Assembly (NCBI GenBank): GCA_017619835.1
Contig: JAFZRN010000019.1
Span: 21,379-85,378 of the forward strand
DNA: 64,000 nucleotides
Direction: 5' to 3'
Origin: Eubacterium sp.
Lineage (GTDB): Bacteria > Bacillota > Clostridia > Lachnospirales > Lachnospiraceae
Positions within the stretch are counted from its first letter, which is position 1; each line of letters begins with the position of its first letter. Both the position numbers and the translations under genes were made by a program. Below the pieces are notes generated by a model, which was not told where the DNA came from, did no database searches, and was given only the letters and a program-made list of their open reading frames with translations. Below are positions 27,404 through 36,300 of this stretch, piece by piece.

Positions 27404-28759
27404 TTATACTTTCCAAGCATTGCTTGCTATAAAATCTTCGAGGATCACAGAATCGATCTTTCCTTCCTTAGCCATGTCACGAAGTATGTCAAATGCCTTC
27501 TCTGACGAAAGCGGCGGCTTATAAGGACGATCCTCTGCAGTTAATGCATCATAGATATCAAGGATTGTAAGTATTCTCGTCTCGCGGGGTATATCATCGG
27601 CACTGATACCCTCCGGATATCCAGATCCGTCTAGCAGCTCATGGTGCTTTCCTGCCCATTCGGGTACATCCTTATATGGTCCTTCGAATTCCATCTGTCT
27701 CAGCATCTCATAGGACTTTATAACATGAGACTGCATAATATCTCTTTCTGTTTTAGTAAGAGTCCCCCGCTCGATGGTAAGTGCTTCTCGCTCATATTCA
27801 TTAAGGAGAGGAACTGTTTCACCGGATGGGGTAAGACACTTTATATCAGCATATTCCATGATACGGCTGCAGGACTCCTTATCCATATATCCTCTTTGAT
27901 TTACATCAAGAATAAATTCAAGTGCTTCCTCAAGAAGCTTTATCCTTGTCGATTCCTCAGCCACATCGGAATAATCCTCCAGGCTGATATCTACGGCAGC
28001 CCCCGGATTATTACGGGCCTTTTCTATCTCGGAATCGGTCACAGCCTTACGTTCTGCTATCCTGAGTTTCTCACATAGTATAGCTACTTCGACTCTGTGT
28101 CTTACATCTTTTTCCTTATCGCCGAGTCTTGTAGGTTTATCCATTATCCGAAGAGGGATGACCAGCTTACCCACATCGTGCATCCATACACTCGATAAAA
28201 ACGGATTTCTTTGTTCCGGTTCAAATCCCCTGCCCATCTCATTAAGATAATCAAGATATCTTTCTGCATATGCAACCATACTCTTCGTATGATTTGCATT
28301 ATAATGAGACCTGGCATCTATTGCTCCGATCATAACCTTTACAAACCTGTCTACAAATTCCATCAGCTTTCTCATCAGGAGATCATTTTTTGCTCCCAGT
28401 TCCGAAAGCTCGGTTATATCACTGAACATTACTATTGCGGATATATCATCCATACGGTCTCTGAGCGGTGAAACAACAAGTCTTAAATTTGCTGTTTTAT
28501 CATCCTTAATAAACGGAACAACTCTCGATATCTTTTCCTTCTTGTATACGGCATCGATTATGCACCCGAAGAACTCATCATTCTTTCCGTTCTTACTGAT
28601 ACAGTCAACAAGAGTTTTCCCATACAGAGTATCATCACTCATACCCAGTATCTTCAGAGCCAGACTGTTTTCCATACGGATATGTCCGTCATAGCCTACG
28701 ACGAAAAAACCATCGGTAGTATTCTCAAGTAAATGTTCAAATGCGATTCTATCTGACAT
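27404..28759 (-). CDS. PAS / HD-GYP domain protein (c-di-GMP phosphodiesterase candidate)
   Basis: 451 residues. Residues ~1-120 form a PAS sensor (FVVGYDGHIRMENSLALKIL). After a helical linker comes an HD-GYP domain: WMHDVGKLVIPLRIMDKPTRL holds the HD pair, and HHELLDGSGYPEGIS holds the second His motif with a variant GYP (SGYP) signature. An ~80-residue insertion separates the two. HD-GYP enzymes hydrolyse cyclic di-GMP. No transmembrane helices, so it is soluble. The stop of the preceding 518-residue gene is 4 bp upstream. The position among effector genes suggests second-messenger input to the island, which is inference; the long insertion could mean altered activity. Confidence 0.85.
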   Translation of the reverse strand: MSDRIAFEHLLENTTDGFFVVGYDGHIRMENSLALKILGMSDDTLYGKTLVDCISKNGKNDEFFGCIIDAVYKKEKISRVVPFIKDDKTANLRLVVSPLRDRMDDISAIVMFSDITELSELGAKNDLLMRKLMEFVDRFVKVMIGAIDARSHYNANHTKSMVAYAERYLDYLNEMGRGFEPEQRNPFLSSVWMHDVGKLVIPLRIMDKPTRLGDKEKDVRHRVEVAILCEKLRIAERKAVTDSEIEKARNNPGAAVDISLEDYSDVAEESTRIKLLEEALEFILDVNQRGYMDKESCSRIMEYADIKCLTPSGETVPLLNEYEREALTIERGTLTKTERDIMQSHVIKSYEMLRQMEFEGPYKDVPEWAGKHHELLDGSGYPEGISADDIPRETRILTILDIYDALTAEDRPYKPPLSSEKAFDILRDMAKEGKIDSVILEDFIASNAWKV

Positions 28760-28762
28760 ATC

Positions 28763-30319
28763 TTACATCCCCGGTACTGTTGGTTTGGGCTGATTCTGCT
28801 GAAGCTCCTTATTCTTCTGAGCCTCATTTTGTTTAACTGCTTCAGGCTTCTTCATGGTACTTTGACGCCATTTTTCCATGGCACGCTTATTTCCCTGAGC
28901 CTTTATATATTCATTACGGGATTCGGTAATATCTTTATTGGTAAGAGTTTCGTTATTATCCAGCTTTTCCATCCCCTGTTTACTGAGAGTCTTGAAAAGC
29001 TCAGTATTTTGAATCCTTAACGAATCCTCCTGAGTGAGCTCGGTGGATTTATTGAGGCGGTCCATTGCCTTATTGTAGGCTTCTCCCGGTTTCAGATCGA
29101 TCTCGCCTTTCTTCTGAAGCTGCTCCATTCTCTCTGTATAGAAGATACTCCTTACGATAGATTCTTCCATCTTCGTCTGAAGATTCTTTCTTGCTTCGGG
29201 AGTCTCAGCCATATCCATCTGATCTCTTAAAGCCTCTGCCTTTTCGGCTTCCTTCTGACATTTCTCTGTAAGCTCCTTCTGCTTCTCGGCTATCTCTTTT
29301 TCGAACATTTCCTTACGCATACGCTCGATAGTCTCAAGAAGCTTATTAGTTCCGTCCATCTTAGCCTGATCTTCTGCATAATCACTGAACTCCGGAACAT
29401 TCTTATCATCCTTATGCTTTTCATCATAAGCTTCTTTTGCTTTATCGTGTTTCTTCTGAAGATGTTCCCGATATTCCTTACCTGAATTATAAACTTTAAG
29501 AGAAAGGGCGTCGTATACTTCCATCTCTCTCGGTGAAAGCTTAGTACGGCCATCGATCTCTTTCATAAATTTATCAAATTCATTAAGATCCTTTACAAGC
29601 TTTTTCTGTTCTTTTGAGCCCTTGAACTTAAAATCATCAAGAATCTGTCTTGATGCATATTTCATAACGTGAACCTCCTTAGCCTGTTTTCCTATGAAGC
29701 CATCATCAAAAGCCTGATCCTTATATCCTCTTTTTTCTGAATAGTATTCGGCAGTACCCTGTTGCCACGCATATTTGAAATCATGTTCGGGAACTTTTTC
29801 TTTTTTCTCTTTATCATATTTTTCCTTTGCTTCTTCGGCCTTCTTCATTCTGTCTCTTGCTTCATCCTCCAAAGACTTGTTTCTTGTAGTCTCGGACTGT
29901 CTGTTCTTCTCTTCCTGCTCTTTTTTCGAGTTTGCATCGGCTGCAAGATTTGCCTTCATTCTGATATCGTTTTCTTTAACTTTTTCTGCCTCATCTTCCA
30001 GGTCTTCCCAGGAATCGAGACCCATCTCATTTTCCGCAAGGATACCCTGATAGAGATTTCTCTCAGCTTCAGCTTTATTCTCAGCCTCGATCTCACCTAT
30101 GTTAAGATTCCCGCCAAGCTCTATATCTTCATCCCGAATGATATTCGGGGCATTCTGCTCAATATTATTGGCATTAAAATGAAGGTCCTCTTCTCTGATT
30201 ATCTCCTCATTCTTCAGGACATTTTCTTCGTCACCAAACTGAAAATTTCCACCAAGGTCAATATTTACATCTAATTCTTCCCGGTCAAGTTCGTTATTTT
30301 CTAAATTAACTTCTTTCAT
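28763..30319 (-). CDS. Coiled-coil leaderless protein, MKEV start, possible T4SS substrate
   Basis: 518 residues, very rich in Lys/Glu, starting MKEVNLENNELDREELD after AGGAGG. Two short acidic repeats near the N-terminus (LGGNFQFGDEENV and LGGNLNIGEIEAE) flank an Asn-rich stretch. The remainder is charged coiled coil. The C-terminal ~40 residues are Gln/Lys/Pro-rich (QQNQPKPTVPGM). No signal peptide or catalytic motif. It shares the N-terminal tetrapeptide with the calpain-like and module-duplicated proteins, which is the main reason to group it with the substrates. It follows the HAMP-SpoIIE gene by 16 bp. Confidence 0.75.
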   Translation of the reverse strand: MKEVNLENNELDREELDVNIDLGGNFQFGDEENVLKNEEIIREEDLHFNANNIEQNAPNIIRDEDIELGGNLNIGEIEAENKAEAERNLYQGILAENEMGLDSWEDLEDEAEKVKENDIRMKANLAADANSKKEQEEKNRQSETTRNKSLEDEARDRMKKAEEAKEKYDKEKKEKVPEHDFKYAWQQGTAEYYSEKRGYKDQAFDDGFIGKQAKEVHVMKYASRQILDDFKFKGSKEQKKLVKDLNEFDKFMKEIDGRTKLSPREMEVYDALSLKVYNSGKEYREHLQKKHDKAKEAYDEKHKDDKNVPEFSDYAEDQAKMDGTNKLLETIERMRKEMFEKEIAEKQKELTEKCQKEAEKAEALRDQMDMAETPEARKNLQTKMEESIVRSIFYTERMEQLQKKGEIDLKPGEAYNKAMDRLNKSTELTQEDSLRIQNTELFKTLSKQGMEKLDNNETLTNKDITESRNEYIKAQGNKRAMEKWRQSTMKKPEAVKQNEAQKNKELQQNQPKPTVPGM

Positions 30320-30335
30320 CTATAACTCCCTCCTG

Positions 30336-32060
30336 CTATCCATTATATGTGAAGCTTAAGATTGTCATGTCGTCGAACTGAGGTTCATCTCCAGCGAATA
30401 TCTTCACTTCATCGCTGATCTTCTCGATCATCATCTCATTACTGAGATTTTTATTGCTATTCAATACTTTAAGCATTCTCTCAATTCCGTATCTTTCTCC
30501 GTCTGAACGTTTTGCTTCATTGAGACCATCCGTATAAAGGAAGATACGGTCTCCGGGCTTAAGATCAGCCTCATAACCGACATGCTTTGCCCCGGGGATA
30601 AAGCCTACGGCCGGACCGTGAGGCATCTTTTCAACCTTATAATCCCCACCGGACTGCATTATGGCCGGATAGTCATGTCCGGCATTACATATATCCATAT
30701 GACCGGATCTGATATCTATTATTCCGAACCAGACTGTGACAAACATTCCCTGAGGATTTTTCTCGGATATGAGTCCATCGACGTATTCTATGATATCGGC
30801 AGCACTTCCACCCAGCCTTGCTCTCGCTTTGATGAGAGTCTTGGATATTGCCATGAAGAATGCGGCAGCAAAGCCCTTATCGGAAACATCTGCTATCAGA
30901 ATAGCAAGATGAGTATCATCTACCATGAAGAAATCATAAAAGTCTCCGCCAACTTCCTTAGCGGTCCTCATGGATGCTGCTATATCGAATTCTTTATAAT
31001 CATCCAGAAGCTGATCCTTCTGGGGAAGCATTCCCATCTGGATCTTCGACGCAAGATTCAGATCTGACTCAATTCTCTGCTTATCCATCGTCATGGCTGA
31101 TATATGTTCTATACGTTTTATAGTATCTGTCTCCATAATACTAATGGATTCTGCCAGACTGCTTATCTCATTTACTTTACATATATCAGCACTGAGACTT
31201 CCCTGAACAGGTGTCACATCCGTCTCACTTCCCTCTGCGAAACGCTTGGCCTCTTTAGCCATTATGTCGATAGGCTTTATTACCTGCTTCTTTAGAAAAA
31301 TGGATTCGAGTACAAGTATGATTATAATAGCTATTACTGAAAGAGCACTTGTACCCTGGATAAAGGTTCTTATTGTAAGTTCAAGCTCATCCGTATATCT
31401 CTGAACACAGAGTATTCCAACTATATTGCCATCTTCATTTTTTAAGGGTGAAAGACCGGTTATGTGAGGTCTTCCGCTTCCAAGGTTATTATATCTCTTA
31501 ACAATTTCAATCTTTGAATCTTTCTCATATATATTCCTGTATGCATCATAATACTCTTCAGGTGTCTCAACCCTTCGTCCCAACTCCCAGGGTTCGTATC
31601 CACTGTCGTCATTCACGCAGTTAAATATACAGGTGTAATTCTTATAATCACTATCCGGAATAATGGCATATATAACTGACATATTCATAGTATTGCATAT
31701 TGTAGACAGCAATTCTTTTGAACTTCCGTATACGGATCCCTTCAGATACAATTCTTTATCAAGCTCTTCCCCTTTTTCCTCGCACCATTCCTCATACTGG
31801 ACAAAAGAAGTAAACGCATACATCTTTTCCAGGTCCTCCTGGGTATACTTCAGAAATTTCTTAATATCATATCCGTCCATATAATCCAGACACAGCTCAT
31901 TCACTCTGCTGACTGACTCTTCATATTCCTTTGAAAAGGAACTGGTAAATGCAACATAGCCTATCAGCTGCACAAAGATAGAAAACATAATCATTATCAG
32001 TATTATGGAGCCTACGGTCATCGGATAAAGACCCATAAGCATATTTTTCAACTTTTTCAA
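30336..32060 (-). CDS. Membrane sensor with HAMP and SpoIIE-type PP2C phosphatase domain
   Basis: About 574 residues from a TTG at 32060 seven bases after GGAGG; an ATG at 32066 and an earlier one at 32102 are possible but worse placed. Two transmembrane helices (near residues 20-45 and ~240-265) enclose an extracytoplasmic sensor of about 190 residues. A HAMP-like segment follows, then a PP2C domain with AKEVGGDFYDFFMVDDTHLA, ADVSDKGFAAAFFMA, CNAGHDYPAI and FLYTDGLNEAKRSDG. Together with the RsbW-like kinase just upstream this is a partner-switch sensor: an outside signal would set the phosphorylation state of a STAS protein. It precedes effector-like genes in the same orientation. Confidence 0.92.
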   Translation of the reverse strand: MKKLKNMLMGLYPMTVGSIILIMIMFSIFVQLIGYVAFTSSFSKEYEESVSRVNELCLDYMDGYDIKKFLKYTQEDLEKMYAFTSFVQYEEWCEEKGEELDKELYLKGSVYGSSKELLSTICNTMNMSVIYAIIPDSDYKNYTCIFNCVNDDSGYEPWELGRRVETPEEYYDAYRNIYEKDSKIEIVKRYNNLGSGRPHITGLSPLKNEDGNIVGILCVQRYTDELELTIRTFIQGTSALSVIAIIIILVLESIFLKKQVIKPIDIMAKEAKRFAEGSETDVTPVQGSLSADICKVNEISSLAESISIMETDTIKRIEHISAMTMDKQRIESDLNLASKIQMGMLPQKDQLLDDYKEFDIAASMRTAKEVGGDFYDFFMVDDTHLAILIADVSDKGFAAAFFMAISKTLIKARARLGGSAADIIEYVDGLISEKNPQGMFVTVWFGIIDIRSGHMDICNAGHDYPAIMQSGGDYKVEKMPHGPAVGFIPGAKHVGYEADLKPGDRIFLYTDGLNEAKRSDGERYGIERMLKVLNSNKNLSNEMMIEKISDEVKIFAGDEPQFDDMTILSFTYNG

Positions 32061-32157
32061 AAGCATTCCTCCGTATATAGCAAATGCCACCTTAAGCCAC
32101 ATGCGCAGCCTATCGGTGGCAATAAACTAAACTTACTATACTATGTTTATACGTTAC

Positions 32158-32640
32158 TTAAGTCAGGTTTTTCTTTATCCTGAGAATGTTTTTTCCATCT
32201 TTATATTCATAATCTACGTCATCCATAGTATTCTTTACCAGATGTATTCCGAAACCGCCCGGTTTCTCAAGGAACATTTCACCTGATGTATCAGCCGCTT
32301 CAACCTTAAGGGGGTCGAAAGGCTTTCCGGAATCCATGAACTGGATCGTAACGGTCAGAGGTTCTTCTGCAACATCACACCTGATCTCTGCTTTTCCGAC
32401 ATCCGGTCTATACGCATAGGAAATGATATTGACAAATATTTCCTCTACTGCAAGACGTATCTGAAGAAGAGGCTTCTTATCGCATCCGTATTTAAGAAGC
32501 TTTTCTCTTATAAAATCCTGTACCGGATCCATAGCTTCATCCACTGCATCAATTGTAATGGAATTGCCATCCTCACTGATCTTATACTCTATTGATTGTT
32601 CAGCTTCTCCGAAGCTTCCCAGATTAATTAATTCTGACAT
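32158..32640 (-). CDS. RsbW-like anti-sigma/switch kinase (GHKL ATPase)
   Basis: 160 residues, start after GGGAG. The HATPase domain shows an N-box RLAVEEIFVNIISYAYRP, a degenerate DSGKPFDP motif in place of DxGxG, and GGFGIHLVKNTMDDVDYEY as the lid. This matches small serine kinases of the RsbW/SpoIIAB group that phosphorylate STAS antagonists and bind a partner. A sigma factor is not present in the window, so the partner may be encoded elsewhere or may not be a sigma factor. It lies between a 235-residue unknown protein and the HAMP-SpoIIE phosphatase. Confidence 0.9.
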   Translation of the reverse strand: MSELINLGSFGEAEQSIEYKISEDGNSITIDAVDEAMDPVQDFIREKLLKYGCDKKPLLQIRLAVEEIFVNIISYAYRPDVGKAEIRCDVAEEPLTVTIQFMDSGKPFDPLKVEAADTSGEMFLEKPGGFGIHLVKNTMDDVDYEYKDGKNILRIKKNLT

Positions 32641-32652
32641 AATCGTCTCCCA

Positions 32653-33360
32653 TCAATCATTCCAATCGGCGTTAAGGACTTCTGCGATATCTTTGTCCAC
32701 CTGAGAATCATTTGTTTCCACGCCATCTGCTTTATTCTTCATATTATCGATTGCACGTTCAACTTCTTTATCAATATTATCATCTATACGTTTACTGATC
32801 TTTTGCTTACGTCTTTTATCCTTATTTTCCTGCCGCTTTTTCTTTTTCTTCTCAAAGAAATCATGAATCTTTTCCGAAAGGGATTTATCCTCGGGATCCA
32901 TCCTCTCGATAACTCCGTCCATTGCTTTCTCGAATTTTCTTACTACCGTACTTATGGCAAGTCCGGATGTAAGCCATCTCGGAGTAAAGGCGGCAAGTTC
33001 AAGGACACCTTCTTTGTTTTCATAAAAAGCCAGCACTACAGGGTAGAATATATAAGTTCTGACAATACAGCCCGCAGCATCAGGATTAGATTTATAGTTG
33101 ATCCCGCGACCCAGGGTTATCATTCTTTTTTCTGCCCTGAATATGACCTTTCTATTATTCATATCCGATTTATAGGTGCGCTCCCTGTGAGCCACACCCC
33201 AGAATCTGAGGCTCGCCTCTCCATCGGCGGCGCCCCACATCTGGAATCTGAATTCATCTACAGTAACAAAGCGGTCATGCGCATTTATCGTCACCTGATT
33301 CAGAAGCACTTTTCTGGCTTCCATCAATATTGGATTTTGTCTGCTTTTCTTTGTCAGCAA
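32653..33360 (-). CDS. Unknown cytoplasmic protein with basic coiled tail
   Basis: 235 residues from a TTG at 33360 with AGAGG eight bases upstream. The N-terminal ~150 residues look like a compact alpha/beta domain (RFVTVDEFRFQMWG, RAEKRMITLGRGINY, VLAFYENKEGVLELAAF). The C-terminal part is a highly basic coiled stretch (EKKKKKRQENKDKRRKQK) followed by an acidic end. No signal peptide. It is 12 bp before the RsbW-like kinase and 35 bp after the 1994-residue gene. Family not recognised; the tail suggests binding to an acidic partner, RNA or membrane. Confidence 0.7.
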   Translation of the reverse strand: MLTKKSRQNPILMEARKVLLNQVTINAHDRFVTVDEFRFQMWGAADGEASLRFWGVAHRERTYKSDMNNRKVIFRAEKRMITLGRGINYKSNPDAAGCIVRTYIFYPVVLAFYENKEGVLELAAFTPRWLTSGLAISTVVRKFEKAMDGVIERMDPEDKSLSEKIHDFFEKKKKKRQENKDKRRKQKISKRIDDNIDKEVERAIDNMKNKADGVETNDSQVDKDIAEVLNADWND

Positions 33361-33395
33361 ATCAGGTACCTCTTTTATAATTCATTAAGTCGTTA

Positions 33396-36300
33396 TCAAT
33401 CACCATCATCAGGCGGAGCGATCGGCGTCGTCTGAGGATCAAAATTCTCTGACGGCTTTGCACTTACTATTATAGTATCTTTGATCGACGAATCTTCAGC
33501 TGATGATACTACAATCTTAAACTGTGCGGATTCGCTGGTTATCTTAGGAATAATGAAACGGAACGAATCATCATACTTCTCAACCCAGTTAGCCATAAGA
33601 TTGTCTGCGTTACCATCTATCGTGCCGGATGCCAGTGTAACCTTTAATTTAAAGCCTTCATCAGAACCATCGATAAGGATATATCCCGAAATCGAATCAC
33701 CGGTCTCGGCAGATAACGACATCAGTCCTCCGGATACGTTGCTTCCCGAATCCGTGTTTTTGGCAATATTGGTAGTAAGCGTAATATTCTTGGGTTCCGG
33801 TGTAGGTTCAGGTGTAGGTGTTGCCTCCGCCGTCCCCTCATTATTAACTGTAATAACTACCGTATCAACAAGATCCGGATCTTCAACACAGGTAACTACT
33901 ATCTTATAAAGCTCAGTATCATCAGATACTTTCTCTGGTATCTTAAGTGAGAAATGATACTCATCCGAAAGAGTAAGCAGATCCTTGGTAACATCGGTAT
34001 CTTTATTCTTGGAAACCTTATATGCTTTAGCCGTAAAGCCTTTGTCGGAACCTACGATAAGTACTGTTCCGTTGATCGTATCCTTCGGTAAAGCAAACAT
34101 CTGAAGCGAACCACCGGTAACCGTTACGCCGGATTCATTATTTCTTGCAACACTTGTATTAAGCTTGATATCTTCTCTGCTTTCTACATTTACAAGTATG
34201 GTATCTATGATATCCGGGGCATCTACAGGCGAAACTTCGATTTTGTAAACCACCAGACTTCCGGATGTATTCTTCGGTACCGTAAATGTAAAGTAGTAAT
34301 CATCCGAACGGGTTATAGTATCCTTGGTGACATCCTTAGGAGCATCTCCTACCATAACGGATGCTTTTACATTAAAGCCCTTGGATTTTCCTATTGTTAC
34401 CGTACCCTTGATCTTGTCACCCTTTTCACCAACGAGCGTAAGGAGATTATCTTTAACGGTAACAGCCGGTTTATTATTCTGCTGAATGCTCGTACGAAGA
34501 GTTACATCAAGCAGCCTTAGTACATCACCATTATCAAGTCCGTCAAATGTCTGATTGATATTGTTTCTATCGATCACACGTGCTCCGAAACCGATATCGG
34601 CCGAAACACTGGTTATAGTCCAGTATGCCGTTCTGCTGTCTATTATCTTATCTGCAAGCTTTTCAGCCTTCTTGGTCGAGGTATCAGCCTCTTCTCCGTC
34701 ACCGACAGAATCTGCAAGAGTCTGTTCTGTGGACTTATCATCCACACTCTCAGCCACCTGGGCATCTTCCTGCTTGATCTCAACATCCGCATTATAAGGA
34801 AGGATATCGATAGTATTTAATGACAACTGGTCATTGATATTTTTAAGGAATACAACTACAGTCTGATTTTCACCTGACAGGAACTGTTTTGAATCGCTCT
34901 GAATATATGGACAGATATCCTCATATTCAACTCTTTCCTTCTGCTCAACCTTCTTGTAGTCAATATAGTGGAACTTCATTCTCACTGCAGACTTGGTACT
35001 TCCGTCCTTAGTAGCAGTCGAATCAGAAGTAGCAAATGTAAGCTTAACCGGAGCTATACTGTCTTTTCCATACGGAGTTTCAGACGTTCTCTTCTTCTTT
35101 TGAGGAGAATCCTTAAGTTCATGTGTCTGATTAAATGCAGCGTAGCTTCTCTTGGATCTGGCTTTAGTTTCCATCTCACACGTAGCAACATTCAGCTCAC
35201 GTTCATCTACCTTATATACCTGTGCTGCAGCACCGGCTATATTAGCTTCTATAGATCCGTATCCGGCTATATAATATGCCGTGATGTCATTTACAAACGG
35301 AACGTCATAATAGAGCTCCGCATAGAGTCCTTCCGAAGTCTTCTTATATCCCTGATCCGTCAGATATACATACGGGGAATAATAAGTACCTCCATCCAGA
35401 GATGATCTGTATTCAAATGCAACAGCCACATCCAGTTTCATAGGCTGAAGGATCTTTTCCTTCGTTCCGGCGTCAAATCCTATACCGATCGTCTCTTCGG
35501 TATAATCAATATCTTCCATATTATCGGACAGGAAGCCCGAATTACCGCCGGTAGCTACTCCATCTATAAGATTATAGTAGTAATTACTGATAACCGTATC
35601 TTCTCTGACATGCTGAACTATAGCCTTATCGAAAGTCATATTACTCTTACAATATACGGTAAAGTCCTGAGCTCCGACAAAATCAGGTGCACTCACTCCC
35701 TTCACCATATACATGTCTCTGCCGTTAAGGTCCTTGGTAGCTTTAAGATCAGATTCGGCTATTACCTTATACTGTGAAAACGGTATATCATATCTGAAAT
35801 TAACATTTACACTTGCACCGGTATCATTCTTCGAACCATATGTAGGATAAACAAATATGTTGATCTTATCATCTGTCGAATCCGGAATCCTGGATACAGG
35901 TGTTGCCCAGTCATCAGTATCATTCCAGATGATCTTGTTCGCTGTAAAGGTGATCGGACCGATATAATCCTTTCCTCCTATATCATAGGTTCCCTCTACA
36001 ACACCGTTAATATTTCCTAAACATACTTTTCTGTATGCGATATTTCTGTAAAGCTCATTACTCTTTGTGAGCTGGATAGCTCCATCTTCGATAACCTGAA
36101 GAACAGATATGTTTTTTATACACCACTTGGCCGCATGAGAACCAAGATTCTGTCCCGTAAACTTAATGCTTACAAGAGATTCAAGATCCGGAATCGCAGG
36201 AAGTATCATACGATCGGTATGATTAGGTCTGAACATCCACTTTGAATCAGACAGAGTACCTAGTCCATCCTCTTTAACGATCTGAACATTTGGATTGGTT

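Noticed and set aside
32120-32170. Sigma-A promoter between the RsbW-like and HAMP-SpoIIE genes
   Set aside because: CTGACT and TAGTAT with 17-bp spacing occur here, but the -35 is poor and lies in coding sequence; not strong enough to list.
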